Source of the DNA: Pseudomonadota bacterium
GTDB lineage: Bacteria; Desulfobacterota; Syntrophia; Syntrophales; UBA8958
NCBI GenBank assembly: GCA_030057915.1
Contig: JASGUC010000045.1
Location: 1 to 42,360, forward strand
Reading direction: 5' to 3'
DNA length: 42,360 nt
Part shown: in pieces, positions 18,958 through 28,276 of the stretch
Layout of the letters: each line of letters begins with the position of its first letter
Position numbering within the stretch: the stretch's first letter is position 1
Notes under the pieces: model-generated
What the model was told of the DNA's origin: nothing
The model's input: the letters and a program-made list of their open reading frames with translations, nothing else
The model's database searches: none
Program-made: the position numbers and the translations under genes

Positions 18958-18996
18958 ACATTTCATTCAATCGGTCCCGTCGATTGAATGAAATGT
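18958..18996. promoter_or_regulatory. Perfect 16-bp inverted repeat in divergent promoter region
   Basis: ACATTTCATTCAATCG (18958-18973) and its exact complement (18981-18996) flank a seven-base spacer GTCCCGT. A further half-like CCGATTGAA follows at 19012-19020. The site lies in the 392-base non-coding region between atpE (minus) and the kinase operon (plus). The lack of a T-run and the position suggest an operator or a large RNA hairpin rather than a terminator. No other gene was seen in this interval. Confidence 0.7.
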
Positions 18997-19128
18997 AAAA
19001 TTCCGCTCCCGCCGATTGAAAGATTCTTTACGAGGGTACATTTTTATTGAAATTTTACCCCGACGCAAGTAGGATCAAAGGCGCGCAACCCGATCCTGCC
19101 GAATAAAATATCCTGAAAGGGCTCGAAA

Positions 19129-19311
19129 ATGCAAGAAATATTGACGGCCGTTACCTATCTGGCGGTGTGGTTGATATGCCAGCGTGTAATCGGCATTGAA
19201 AGTGGACTGGTCAATCTTATCATTTCCCTCAGCGCCGCCGTGGGTGTTTACGTCCTGATGGCGGTCAAGGAGCACAAGGAAAAGAAGAAGAGGGGAGAGC
19301 CCCATGACTAA
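19129..19311 (+). CDS. Small two-helix membrane protein
   Basis: Unrecognised protein of 60 residues with two hydrophobic segments (about 4-20 and 26-45) and a basic tail (KEHKEKKKRGE). The ATG at 19129 has AAAGGG nearby. Its end overlaps the kinase gene start by eight bases, so the two are translationally coupled; a membrane partner or anchor for the otherwise soluble kinase is a reasonable inference. Codon use and overlap support a real gene. Confidence 0.72.
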   Translation: MQEILTAVTYLAVWLICQRVIGIESGLVNLIISLSAAVGVYVLMAVKEHKEKKKRGEPHD

Positions 19312-21337
19312 GGCCGTGGAAGAGGCATTGGCACAGGAACGGAAGGTGATCGTGGGCATCATGGAGGGCTCCCCCATCCCGACCTTTGTCATCAACCGAA
19401 GGCACGAAGTGATCTTCTGGAACCGGGCCTGCGAGGAACTCACCGGTTTCGCCGCCGGGCAGATGATCGGCACGGACAAGCATTACATGCCTTTTTACGG
19501 GACCAAAAGGCCGCTCATCGCCGATCTCATCGTCGATCAGGACATCGTCTCCCTGGAAAGGCTCTACGGATCCAAGCGGGTCCGCAAGTCCGCGAAGGTG
19601 GAAGGGGCTTACGAGGCCCGGGATTTTTACCTCGATCTGGGCGGACAGAGCCGCCATCTCTACTTCCTCGCCGCCCCCATCTACGACGAGCGGGGGGAGA
19701 TCATCGCCGCCATCGAGACCCTTCAGGACGTGACCCGGGAAAGGGTCATGGAACTCAGCCTCAAGGAGTATGCGGAGAATATCCGGGAGGAGTTGGAGAA
19801 GAACATCACCCTGCGCAAGACCATCGAGGGCATCATCGAGGGATCGCCCATCCCCATGTTTGTGATCGGCAAGGATCACAGGATCATGTTCTGGAACCGG
19901 GCGTTCACGGAACTGAGCGGCTACGAGGGCAGACATTTCATCGGAACGGACCGTCAGTACGTCCCCTTTTATCCGGAAAAACGCCCGGTAATCGCCGACC
20001 TCATCGTCGATGACGACATCGAGAGCCTGGAAAAGTACTACGGAAAGAAAAACGTTCAAAAATCTCCGATGATTGAAGGGGCTTACGAAGCCTGGGATTT
20101 CTACCCGCACATCGGCGGCAGAAGCCGTCACCTCTATTTCCTCGCCGCCCCGATTCGCGACGACAGGGGGGAGATCATCGCCGCCGTCGAGACCCTCCAG
20201 GACATCACCCGGGAAAAGGAGATGTCCACGCACCTCCATGAATACGCCGAGACCATGGAGAACGAACTCAGGGAGAACATCCGGCTCCGTCAGGAGATCG
20301 AGGGGCTATACAACTACATGCAGGCGGTCCTGGAAAGCTCTCCGGACACCCTTTTCGAGCTGAACAGCGAGGGGATCATCACCTTTGCCAGCCGTGACCG
20401 GGGCCATGACGGCATGGAGACGGCGCGGATCAAGGGAAAGCATTTTACCGAGTACGCCCCGGCCCACAAGGAATTTCTCCTGGAAAAATGGCAGGAAATA
20501 AAAAAAGGCGTATTCAAGCCCTTCGAGATGGAGGTGACCGCCCCGGACGGCGGCCGACAGTACCTCCTGATCACCCCCTGTCCCTTCAAGGGCTCGGCGG
20601 ACCGGTATGTCATGGTCCGACGGGAGATCACCGAGTTCAAGGAGTTGGAGAAGAAGTACTATGAGAGCCAGAAGCTGGCGGCCATCGGCCAGCTCTCCGC
20701 CGGGATCGCCCATGAGGTCCGCAATCCCCTCTCTTCCATAAAGATGAGTCTGCAAATTCTCGAGAAACGTCTGCAACCCACGGGCAACGATCTGAAACGA
20801 TTCCGGATCGCCCAGCGGGAGGTCGAGCATCTCGAGGAGCTGGTCAATGATGTCCTGATCTACGCCAAGCCCGAGGCGCCAAAGCGTGCGCCCACGGATA
20901 TCCGACGCGCCATGGAAAACGCCCTGGAGATGGTGGAAAAGGCCGTTACGGACAAGCATATCGCCGTCTCGATCACGGCGGCGGAGGGACTTCCCCATCC
21001 GAACATCGACGGCGCCATGATGGAGCAGGCCTTTCAGAACATCTTCCGGAACGCCGTGGAGGCCATGGAGGAGGGGGGGCAACTGCGGGTCTCCGTTCAA
21101 GACAACGGCGACGCGACCCGGACCGTCTCCATCGAGATCGCCGACAACGGTTGCGGCATGGACGAGGAGGCCCTTTCCCATCTCTTCAATCCCTTTTTTA
21201 CGCAGAAACGATACGGAACGGGATTGGGCATGACTCAGGTGAAGAAGATCATCGACCTTCACAAGGGCAACATCGACGTCGAAAGCAGAAAAGGCGAGGG
21301 AACGAAGATCGTGATCACCCTGCCCATGGACGTCTGA
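19304..21337 (+). CDS. PAS-domain sensor histidine kinase
   Basis: Cytoplasmic histidine kinase of 677 residues that should phosphorylate the adjacent NtrC-type regulator. Two near-identical PAS-containing units come first: residues about 16-147 and 172-305, each starting with an EGSPIPTFVI/EGSPIPMFVI motif, continuing FWNRA...EL(T/S)G(F/Y), and ending ETLQD(V/I)TRE; they appear to be an internal duplication. A third PAS follows (about 325-440). The HisKA domain has AGIAHEVRNPLSSIK with phospho-acceptor His470, and the ATPase domain shows FRNAVEAM (N box), DNGCGM (G1) and GTGLGM (G2). No transmembrane segment was seen, so it senses an internal cue. Its coupling to the small membrane protein may link it to the membrane. 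Confidence 0.93.
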   Translation: MTKAVEEALAQERKVIVGIMEGSPIPTFVINRRHEVIFWNRACEELTGFAAGQMIGTDKHYMPFYGTKRPLIADLIVDQDIVSLERLYGSKRVRKSAKVEGAYEARDFYLDLGGQSRHLYFLAAPIYDERGEIIAAIETLQDVTRERVMELSLKEYAENIREELEKNITLRKTIEGIIEGSPIPMFVIGKDHRIMFWNRAFTELSGYEGRHFIGTDRQYVPFYPEKRPVIADLIVDDDIESLEKYYGKKNVQKSPMIEGAYEAWDFYPHIGGRSRHLYFLAAPIRDDRGEIIAAVETLQDITREKEMSTHLHEYAETMENELRENIRLRQEIEGLYNYMQAVLESSPDTLFELNSEGIITFASRDRGHDGMETARIKGKHFTEYAPAHKEFLLEKWQEIKKGVFKPFEMEVTAPDGGRQYLLITPCPFKGSADRYVMVRREITEFKELEKKYYESQKLAAIGQLSAGIAHEVRNPLSSIKMSLQILEKRLQPTGNDLKRFRIAQREVEHLEELVNDVLIYAKPEAPKRAPTDIRRAMENALEMVEKAVTDKHIAVSITAAEGLPHPNIDGAMMEQAFQNIFRNAVEAMEEGGQLRVSVQDNGDATRTVSIEIADNGCGMDEEALSHLFNPFFTQKRYGTGLGMTQVKKIIDLHKGNIDVESRKGEGTKIVITLPMDV

Positions 21338-21362
21338 GCGATCATAACATCAGGAGCCCCTC

Positions 21363-22742
21363 ATGGCAAAGATTCTGGTCATTGACGACGACAGTTCCAT
21401 CGCGGAGAGTCTCGACCTCTACCTCACCGAGGAAGGATATACGGTTTACACCGCCGCCACGGGAACGGACGGCCTCAATGCCTTCGTGAAACACGCCCCC
21501 GACCTGGTCATCCTCGATATCCGCCTCCCCGACATCGACGGCTTCACCGTCCTGGAAGACCTGCGGGAGGAGGAAGAGAACGTGAAGGTGATCATGATCA
21601 CCGCGTATCACGACATGGATTCCACCATCAAGGCCATGAAGGGGGGCGCCTTCGATTACATCCACAAACCCATCAACGTGGAAGAGCTGGACATGGCCAT
21701 CAAGAAGGCCCTGAAGACCCTGGAGATGGAAAAGAAGATCAGCGGTCTGCTCAACGAGCCGTCGCGGAGCTTCAAGGTCGGCGACATCATCGGCAATACG
21801 AAGGAGATGAAGGAGATCTTCAAGACCATCGGCGTCGTCTCCCAGAGCCGGACCACGGTGCTCATCCAGGGGGAAAGCGGCACCGGGAAGGAGCTGATCG
21901 CCAGGGTCATCCATAACAATACCTCTCCCGAGGAGCCGTATATCGCCGTCAACTGCTCGGCGATCGTGGAAACCCTTCTGGAGTCGGAACTCTTCGGTCA
22001 CGAAAAGGGCTCCTTTACCGGGGCGATCACCCGCAAACTCGGCAAATTCGAGCTGGCCCGCCACGGGACGGTGTTCCTCGACGAGATCAGCGAGATGTCC
22101 CTGAACCTCCAGGCGAAACTCCTGCGGGTCCTCCAGGAGATGGACTTCGAACGGGTGGGCGGCAAGGATACCATCAAGGTCAACGCCCGGATCATCACGG
22201 CGACCAACAAGGATCTCAAGTTGTGGGTCAAGGAGGGGAAGTTCCGGAACGATCTCTATTACCGCTTGAATATCGTGGCGATCCATCTCCCGCCTCTCCG
22301 GGAAAGGCGGGAGGATATCCCGGCCCTGGTGGATTACCTCCTGGCCAAGATCAACCGGGAACTCCACAAGAAGGTCATCGGCCTCTCCGATGAGATGATG
22401 GATCTTTTCATGACCTATGGCTGGCCCGGCAATGTCCGGGAATTGGAGAACCTTCTGACCCGGGCCGTGGTGGTGGCCAAGAGCCAGGTGCTCACCCGAA
22501 GCGACTTCCCCGATCTCTCCGAAGTGGTGACGACCGTGGCGGACGAAGAGGGGGAAGAACCCTTCGCGATCCCCACCGGCCGTCCCCTGACCCTGGAGGC
22601 GGTAGAGGAGAGGTATATAAGAAAGGTGATCAAGGAGAACAGCCACCGCACCAAGGGGGAGTTGTGCGAAATCCTGGGGATCTCGCGGCCGACCTTCGAG
22701 CGCAAGCTGGAGAAATACGGCCTGGCCATCGAGCGGGATTGA
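21363..22742 (+). CDS. NtrC-family sigma-54-dependent response regulator
   Basis: Response regulator of 459 residues that, when phosphorylated, remodels sigma-54 RNA polymerase. Receiver domain 1-120 with the phospho-acceptor Asp52 in VILDIRLPDIDG and Lys in the HKPIN motif; AAA+ domain about 140-375 with Walker A GESGTGKE, the sigma-54 contact loop GSFTGA, Walker B VFLDEIS and the sensor region GWPGNVREL; and a Fis-type helix-turn-helix at the C-terminus (KGELCEILGISRPTFERKLEKYGL-like region). It follows its kinase by 25 bases. No clear -24/-12 promoter was found nearby, so its targets are probably elsewhere. Confidence 0.95.
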   Translation: MAKILVIDDDSSIAESLDLYLTEEGYTVYTAATGTDGLNAFVKHAPDLVILDIRLPDIDGFTVLEDLREEEENVKVIMITAYHDMDSTIKAMKGGAFDYIHKPINVEELDMAIKKALKTLEMEKKISGLLNEPSRSFKVGDIIGNTKEMKEIFKTIGVVSQSRTTVLIQGESGTGKELIARVIHNNTSPEEPYIAVNCSAIVETLLESELFGHEKGSFTGAITRKLGKFELARHGTVFLDEISEMSLNLQAKLLRVLQEMDFERVGGKDTIKVNARIITATNKDLKLWVKEGKFRNDLYYRLNIVAIHLPPLRERREDIPALVDYLLAKINRELHKKVIGLSDEMMDLFMTYGWPGNVRELENLLTRAVVVAKSQVLTRSDFPDLSEVVTTVADEEGEEPFAIPTGRPLTLEAVEERYIRKVIKENSHRTKGELCEILGISRPTFERKLEKYGLAIERD

Positions 22743-22751
22743 GATGTCTCC

Positions 22752-23342
22752 ATGAAGATCCGGTCCGCGGAGTTTGTCAAGACGGCGTTCCTTCCCGCCC
22801 ATTATCCAGCGCCGCAATATCCGGAAATCGCATTCGCCGGCCGCTCCAACGCCGGTAAATCGACCCTGATCAACGTCATGACGAACCGGGGGGATCTGGC
22901 CAAGGTGGGCCGAACGCCGGGCCGCACCCAGGCCATAAATTTCTTCCTGGTGAACGAAACGGTATCCTTTGTCGATCTGCCCGGCTATGGTTTCGCCCGG
23001 GCGCCGGAAAAGGTCCGGCGGAGCTGGGGGCCCATGGTGGAGGCCTATCTCGCGGGGAGAGAAAACCTGGTCCTGATCGTCCTGCTCCTCGATATCCGCC
23101 GGGAACTCCGGGACGACGACCGGAATTTTCTGCTGTGGATGGAGGAAAGGGATCGTCCCTGTCAGCTTGTTCTGACAAAGGCCGACAAGCTCTCCCGACA
23201 GCAGGCCCTGGCGCGCCGACGCCTTGTGGAAGCCCAGGGCGGCGGCGCCGGATGGCGGGAACCCATAATCTTTTCCGCCCGCACGGGTCAGGGGCGGGCC
23301 CCGTTGTGGCGGGTCATCGAGGAGGCGGCGCGGATCCCCTGA
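22752..23342 (+). CDS. engB: Ribosome biogenesis GTPase EngB/YsxC
   Basis: Essential GTPase for assembly of the large ribosomal subunit. The 196-residue product has all G motifs: G1 GRSNAGKS (about 30-37), G2 region GRTPGRTQ, G3 DLPGYGFA, G4 TKADKL (about 140-145) and G5 FSARTGQG. The ATG at 22752 lies nine bases after the regulator stop codon, so it may be co-transcribed, though functionally it is a housekeeping gene. Confidence 0.95.
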   Translation: MKIRSAEFVKTAFLPAHYPAPQYPEIAFAGRSNAGKSTLINVMTNRGDLAKVGRTPGRTQAINFFLVNETVSFVDLPGYGFARAPEKVRRSWGPMVEAYLAGRENLVLIVLLLDIRRELRDDDRNFLLWMEERDRPCQLVLTKADKLSRQQALARRRLVEAQGGGAGWREPIIFSARTGQGRAPLWRVIEEAARIP

Positions 23343-23640
23343 GCTGTCCGGGGAGGACGGCAGGCGCTGTCGCATCTACCCCCGGGGGAACGGCGGGGGC
23401 GCTCCCGCCGGGGAGGCAGGCAGTTCCCCAGGACCGTCGTGGCCTTTTTCCGATGCGGCATCTCCCGCCCCGGGAGGCAGTCATTGGGCATCTGCCGTCG
23501 GACCAGGGGAGCGGAGCCCTGTTCAGCCGTCGCCGCGACGGGCGCTGGCGCATCTACCGTCCGGGGGAACGGCGGGGAAGCAGGCAAGCAGGGAATCAGG
23601 GAGGATGGGGACGATCCGAATATCTCCGAAACATTAAAGG
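23343..23640. repeat. GC-rich intergenic region with degenerate direct repeats
   Basis: The region between engB and hdrA is 460 bases with no convincing gene. Two related units start GCATCTACCCCCGGGGGAAC (about 23370) and GCATCTACCGTCCGGGGGAA (about 23551); each continues with CGGCGGGG and runs into GCAGGCA. A weaker third fragment is GGCATCTGCCGTC (about 23488). They resemble decayed repeats. Short ORFs here are compositional artefacts. Confidence 0.5.
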
Positions 23641-23670
23641 AGTTAACCTCTTGAGCGGGAACTTTTGCCC

Positions 23671-23676
23671 TTGACA
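23671..23676 (+). promoter_or_regulatory. Candidate -35 box upstream of the hdr operon
   Basis: A perfect TTGACA stands 127 bases before the hdrA start; a matching -10 at the right spacing (TAGCGG) is poor. A strong -10-like TATAAAAT at about 23756 lacks a good -35. The real start site cannot be decided by eye. Confidence 0.25.
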
Positions 23677-23802
23677 GGGATGTGGAATCGTGATAGCGGC
23701 ACCGACGGTCGCCGTCTGCGGAATCCGATCGGGAAAAAGGTCGTCCTTGAAGACTTATAAAATATATAAACCTGCATATACCCATCTTTTGAGGTGTCTC
23801 TC

Positions 23803-26800
23803 GTGATCAATGACAATGAAAAAATCGGTTCGGTAATGGTTGTCGGCTCCGGCATCGCCGGGATTCAGGCTTCCCTCGATCTGGCCAATTCCGGCCTGAA
23901 GGTGTATCTGGTGGAGAAGGACATCAGCATCGGCGGCGTCATGGCCCAGCTCGACAAGACCTTCCCCACCAACGACTGCTCCGCCTGCATCCTCTCCCCC
24001 AAGCTGGTGGAGGTGGGCCGGCATCCCAACGTGGAGATCCTCACCCGGCGCACGGTCAACGCCGTGGAAGGGGAGGCGGGAAGATTCACGGTGCGGATGA
24101 CCAGGGCCCCCCGGTTCATCGATCTGGACAAGTGCACGGGCTGCGGCGACTGCGCCAAGGTCTGTCCCATCAACGTCCCATCGGACTTCAACGAGGGCCT
24201 GTCGGAGCGTCAGGCTACCTATCGCAAGTTTCCTCAGGCGATTCCCAGCGGTTTCGCCATCGACAAGCTTGGCACCTCCCCCTGCAAGGCGGCCTGCCCA
24301 ACCCACATCAGCGTTCAGGGATACGTGGCCCTCATCGCCGCGGGGAAATACAAGGAAGCCCTGGCGCTCGTCAAGAGAGACAACCCTTTCCCCATCGTCT
24401 GCGGCCGGGTGTGCAACCATCCCTGCGAGACGGCCTGCATGCGGGGCAAGGTGGAAGAGCCCATCGACATCATGCACCTGAAGCGCTTCGTCGCCGATCT
24501 GGATCTCAAGGCCGAGACCCGTTACCTCCCCGAGAAGAAGGAGAGTAAGGGAAAGAAGGTGGCCGTGGTCGGCGCCGGTCCCGCCGGTTTGACCTGCGCC
24601 TACTATCTGGCGGCGGAAGGCTATGACGTGGAGGTCTTCGAGTCCCTCCCCGTGGCGGGTGGCTGGCTCGCCGTGGGCATCCCCGAGTACCGTCTCCCCA
24701 AGGACGTGCTCCGGGCGGAGATAGGGGTCATCGAGGAGTTGGGGGTCAAGATCCATCTCAACACCGCCGTGGGCAAGGACATCCCCTTCGGGAAACTCCA
24801 GAGCGATTACGACGCGGTGTTCATCGGCTGCGGAACCGTCAACAGCAGCAAGCTCAACATCCCCGGCGAGGAGATGCAGGGCGTCATCCACGGCGTCGAT
24901 TACCTCAAGCGGGTCAATCTGGGCGAGAAGGTCTTCCTGGGCGACAAGGTGGCCGTGGTGGGCGGCGGCAACGTCGCCATGGACGCCGTCCGGACGGCCC
25001 TGCGCACCGGCTCCAAGGATGTGTTCATCCTCTACCGCCGGTCCCGGGCCGAGATGCCCGCCTCTCCCGAGGAGATCGAAGAGGCCCTGGAAGAGGGCGT
25101 GAAGATGGAATTCCTCGTGGCCCCCAAACGGGTGGTCGGCGAGAACGGCAAGGTGACCGGGGTGGAGTGCACCCGCATGGAGCTGGGCGAGCCCGACGCG
25201 AGCGGACGCCGCCGGCCCGTGGAGATCAAGGGGTCGGAGTTCATCGTTCCCTGCGACGCCCTGATCCCCGCCATCGGCCAGGAGGCGGATCTCGACTTCG
25301 TTCCCCCGGATAGCGGCATCGCCATCAACAAATGGAAGAACTTCGACGTCGATCCGGTGACCTTCGCGACGACCACCCCCGGCGTGTTCGCCGGCGGCGA
25401 CGTGGTCACGGGCCCGCAGACGGTGGTCAAGGCCGTCTATGCGGGCAAGGAGGCCGCGGTCTCCATCGACCGCTACCTGAGGGGCGAGGACATGGCGGCG
25501 GGCCGGGCGAAGGACTGGACCAAGAACCTGGCCGACAAGGCCGACGTTTCCCAGGTGGCCAAGGTTCCCCGGGTCAAATATCCGCACCTGAAGCCCGAGG
25601 AACGGCGGACGAACTTCCGCGAGGTGGGCGTCGGCTTCACGGAGGAAGAGGCCGTGGCCGAAGCGCGGCGCTGCCTGGCCTGTGGGATCTGTTCGGAATG
25701 TTACCAGTGCGTCGATGCCTGCATCGCCGGCGCCATCAACCACGATGACGACTTCGCGGAAGAAACCATCGAGGTCGGGGCCGTCATCGCCGCCCCGGGT
25801 TTTGAAGTCTTCGATGCCAAGCTCCGGGGCGAATACGGCTACGGCATTTATCAGAACGTCGTCACCAGCATCCAGTTCGAGCGGATCCTCTCCGCCTCCG
25901 GACCCTATTTCGGCCACGTCCAGCGGATCAGCGACGGACAGGAACCGCGAAAGATCGCCTTTATCCAGTGCGTGGGCTCCCGGGACACCTCCTGCGGAAA
26001 CAGTTGGTGCTCCTCCGTCTGCTGCATGTATGCCACCAAGGAGGCGATCATCGGCAAGGAACACGCCAAGGGGCTGGAACCGACGATCTTCTTCATGGAC
26101 ATCCGGGCCCACGGCAAGGATTTCGACCGGTTCGTCAACCGGGCGAAAGACGAATACGGCATCCGTTACATCCGTTCCATGCCCTCGACGATCAAGGAAC
26201 TCCAGCAATCCAAGAACCTGCTTTTGAAGTATGTCCAGGAGGACGGCAGCCTTGTCGAGGAGGAGTTCGACATGGTGGTCCTCTCCGTGGGGCTGTGCCC
26301 GCCTTCCGGGGCGGCGGAACTGGCGAAGGCCCTGGGCATCGAGCTGGAAGAGCACGGCTTCTGTAAAACCTCCCTGGAGAATCCCGTGGAGACCACCCGG
26401 CCGGGCGTCTTTGTGTGCGGCGCCTTCGGCGGTCCCAAGGATATCCCCGAGACGGTCATGGAGGCCAGCGGCGCGGCGGCCCGGGCCTCGGGCATCCTGG
26501 CGACCCGGCGGGGGACCATGATCGCCGAGGAGGAAATCCCCCTGGAATCGGATCTCCGGGGGCTCGGTCCCCGCACCGGCGTCTTCGTCTGCCATTGCGG
26601 CATCAACATCGGCGGCGTCGTCAGGGTGCCGGAGGTGGTTGAATACTGCAAGACCCTGCCCAACGTCGTCTTTGCCACGGACAACCTCTTTACCTGCTCC
26701 CAGGATACGGCGGTGAAAATGGGCGAGGTGATCAAGGAACAGAACCTGACGCGGGTCGTCGTCGCCTCCTGCTCCCCCCGGACCCACGAGGGACTCTTCC

Positions 26801-28227
26801 AGGAGAACTGCGAAAAGGCGGGGCTCAATCGCTATCTCTTCGAGATGGCCAACATTCGCGACCAGGATTCCTGGGTCCACATGCACGAGCCGGATGCGGC
26901 CACGGAAAAGGCCAAGGACCTCGTCCGCATGGCCATAGCCAAGGCGCAGTTCCTCAAGCCCCTGAAACCGGGCCAGTTAACGGTGAATCATGCGGCGCTC
27001 ATCATCGGCGGCGGTCTGGCGGGGATTACGGCCGCCCTCTCCCTGGCCGATCAGGGCTTCGAGTCCTATCTTGTGGAAAAGGCGCCGGTTCTGGGCGGGA
27101 ATTACCGGAAGCTCTACTACACCCTGGAGGGGCTGGACACTCGAAAGCACCTGAAGGAACTGCTGGAGAAGGTTCAGGCCAGCAAGCTGATCCATGCCTA
27201 TACCGACGCGACGATCACAAAGATAGATGGCTTCATCGGCAATTACAAGACCACCGTCACGACGCGGGACGGGGAGGAACAGTTCGAGCACGGCGTGGTC
27301 ATCGTTGCCACGGGCGGCTATGAACTGGAGACGACGGAGTATCTCCATGGCCAGTCCTCCCAGGTCGTCACGCAGCGGGAGCTGGAGAGGCTCATCGCCG
27401 AGAAGGACGACAAGGCGACAAAGGCCGGAAGTATAACCATGATCCAGTGCGTGGGCTCCCGGATACCCGAGCGGCCCTACTGCAGCCGCTATTGCTGTTC
27501 CGAGGCGATGAAGAACGCCCTGAAGCTCAAGGAGATGGACCCGGACCGGGAAGTCACCGTGATCTACCGCGACATCCGCACCTTCGGCCTCAAGGAGGAC
27601 TACTACAAAAAGGCCCGGGAGCTGAACGTCCGGTTCATCCGCTACGATGAGGACCGGAAACCGGAAGTGGTCCAGCGGGGGGACAAGCTCTCCATCCGGG
27701 TCTTCGATCCCATCATGAACGCCCCTGTGGAATTCGAGACGGATCTGCTGGCCCTGAGCGTGGGCACCGTACCCAACCCAGAGAACGTGGCCATCGGGAA
27801 CATGCTCAAGGTGCCCACGAATCAGGACGGCTTCTTCCTGGAGGCCCATGTGAAGCTCCGCCCCGTGGATTTCGCCACCGACGGCGTCTTCATGTGCGGC
27901 ATGGCCCACGCCCCGAAGCTCAGCGAGGACGCCGTTGTCCAGGCCAATGCCGCGGTTTCCCGGGCCTGCACCATCCTCACCAAGGATTACATCGAGGCGG
28001 AAGGCAGGACGGCCTACGTGATCAAGGAACGCTGCTCCGCCTGCGGTCTCTGCGAGGACAACTGTCCCTTCGGTGCCATCCGCGTGAATGTGGTGGAAGG
28101 GTGCGCCGAGGTCAACGCCATCCTCTGCAAGGGATGCGGGGTCTGCACCGCCTCCTGTCGGATGAACGCCGTCGATCTCAACGGCTTCACGAACGAAGAA
28201 GAGCTGGAACAGATATATAACATTTAG
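23803..28227 (+). CDS. hdrA: HdrA-GltD-HdrA fusion flavoprotein (heterodisulfide reductase A-like)
   Basis: Giant flavin/iron-sulfur protein of 1474 residues, the probable bifurcating core of the complex. Order: HdrA FAD motif VVGSGIAGIQASLDLA (about 13-28) with TNDCSACILSPK; a [4Fe-4S] motif CTGCGDCAKVCP (about 111-122); an inserted GltD/NfnB-type unit (about 155-565) with its own Fe-S region, FAD motif VVGAGPAGL and NAD(P) motif VVGGGNVAMD; the rest of the first HdrA (about 570-920, FIQCVGSRD); an HdrA N-terminal-type domain (about 930-1040, VFVCHCGINIGG); a second FAD motif IIGGGLAGITAA; and two C-terminal [4Fe-4S] motifs CSACGLCEDNCP and CKGCGVCTASC. A GTG at 23803 is eight bases after GAGG. 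The double-HdrA plan is known from HdrA2-like proteins; the GltD insertion should add a pyridine-nucleotide site. Confidence 0.93.
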   Translation: MINDNEKIGSVMVVGSGIAGIQASLDLANSGLKVYLVEKDISIGGVMAQLDKTFPTNDCSACILSPKLVEVGRHPNVEILTRRTVNAVEGEAGRFTVRMTRAPRFIDLDKCTGCGDCAKVCPINVPSDFNEGLSERQATYRKFPQAIPSGFAIDKLGTSPCKAACPTHISVQGYVALIAAGKYKEALALVKRDNPFPIVCGRVCNHPCETACMRGKVEEPIDIMHLKRFVADLDLKAETRYLPEKKESKGKKVAVVGAGPAGLTCAYYLAAEGYDVEVFESLPVAGGWLAVGIPEYRLPKDVLRAEIGVIEELGVKIHLNTAVGKDIPFGKLQSDYDAVFIGCGTVNSSKLNIPGEEMQGVIHGVDYLKRVNLGEKVFLGDKVAVVGGGNVAMDAVRTALRTGSKDVFILYRRSRAEMPASPEEIEEALEEGVKMEFLVAPKRVVGENGKVTGVECTRMELGEPDASGRRRPVEIKGSEFIVPCDALIPAIGQEADLDFVPPDSGIAINKWKNFDVDPVTFATTTPGVFAGGDVVTGPQTVVKAVYAGKEAAVSIDRYLRGEDMAAGRAKDWTKNLADKADVSQVAKVPRVKYPHLKPEERRTNFREVGVGFTEEEAVAEARRCLACGICSECYQCVDACIAGAINHDDDFAEETIEVGAVIAAPGFEVFDAKLRGEYGYGIYQNVVTSIQFERILSASGPYFGHVQRISDGQEPRKIAFIQCVGSRDTSCGNSWCSSVCCMYATKEAIIGKEHAKGLEPTIFFMDIRAHGKDFDRFVNRAKDEYGIRYIRSMPSTIKELQQSKNLLLKYVQEDGSLVEEEFDMVVLSVGLCPPSGAAELAKALGIELEEHGFCKTSLENPVETTRPGVFVCGAFGGPKDIPETVMEASGAAARASGILATRRGTMIAEEEIPLESDLRGLGPRTGVFVCHCGINIGGVVRVPEVVEYCKTLPNVVFATDNLFTCSQDTAVKMGEVIKEQNLTRVVVASCSPRTHEGLFQENCEKAGLNRYLFEMANIRDQDSWVHMHEPDAATEKAKDLVRMAIAKAQFLKPLKPGQLTVNHAALIIGGGLAGITAALSLADQGFESYLVEKAPVLGGNYRKLYYTLEGLDTRKHLKELLEKVQASKLIHAYTDATITKIDGFIGNYKTTVTTRDGEEQFEHGVVIVATGGYELETTEYLHGQSSQVVTQRELERLIAEKDDKATKAGSITMIQCVGSRIPERPYCSRYCCSEAMKNALKLKEMDPDREVTVIYRDIRTFGLKEDYYKKARELNVRFIRYDEDRKPEVVQRGDKLSIRVFDPIMNAPVEFETDLLALSVGTVPNPENVAIGNMLKVPTNQDGFFLEAHVKLRPVDFATDGVFMCGMAHAPKLSEDAVVQANAAVSRACTILTKDYIEAEGRTAYVIKERCSACGLCEDNCPFGAIRVNVVEGCAEVNAILCKGCGVCTASCRMNAVDLNGFTNEEELEQIYNI

Positions 28228-28276
28228 GACTAAGGTCAACGGCCGATGAGGAGCTTGGCCGCGGGAAGGAGAATAT

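Noticed and set aside
23343..23640. CRISPR-like array from GC-rich repeats
   Set aside because: Only two or three imperfect, unevenly spaced units without uniform spacers, and no cas genes.
23755..26886. A 1043-codon open frame antisense to hdrA
   Set aside because: It mirrors the hdrA gene. Long antisense frames are expected from the strong GC bias at third positions, and the translation has no recognisable domain.
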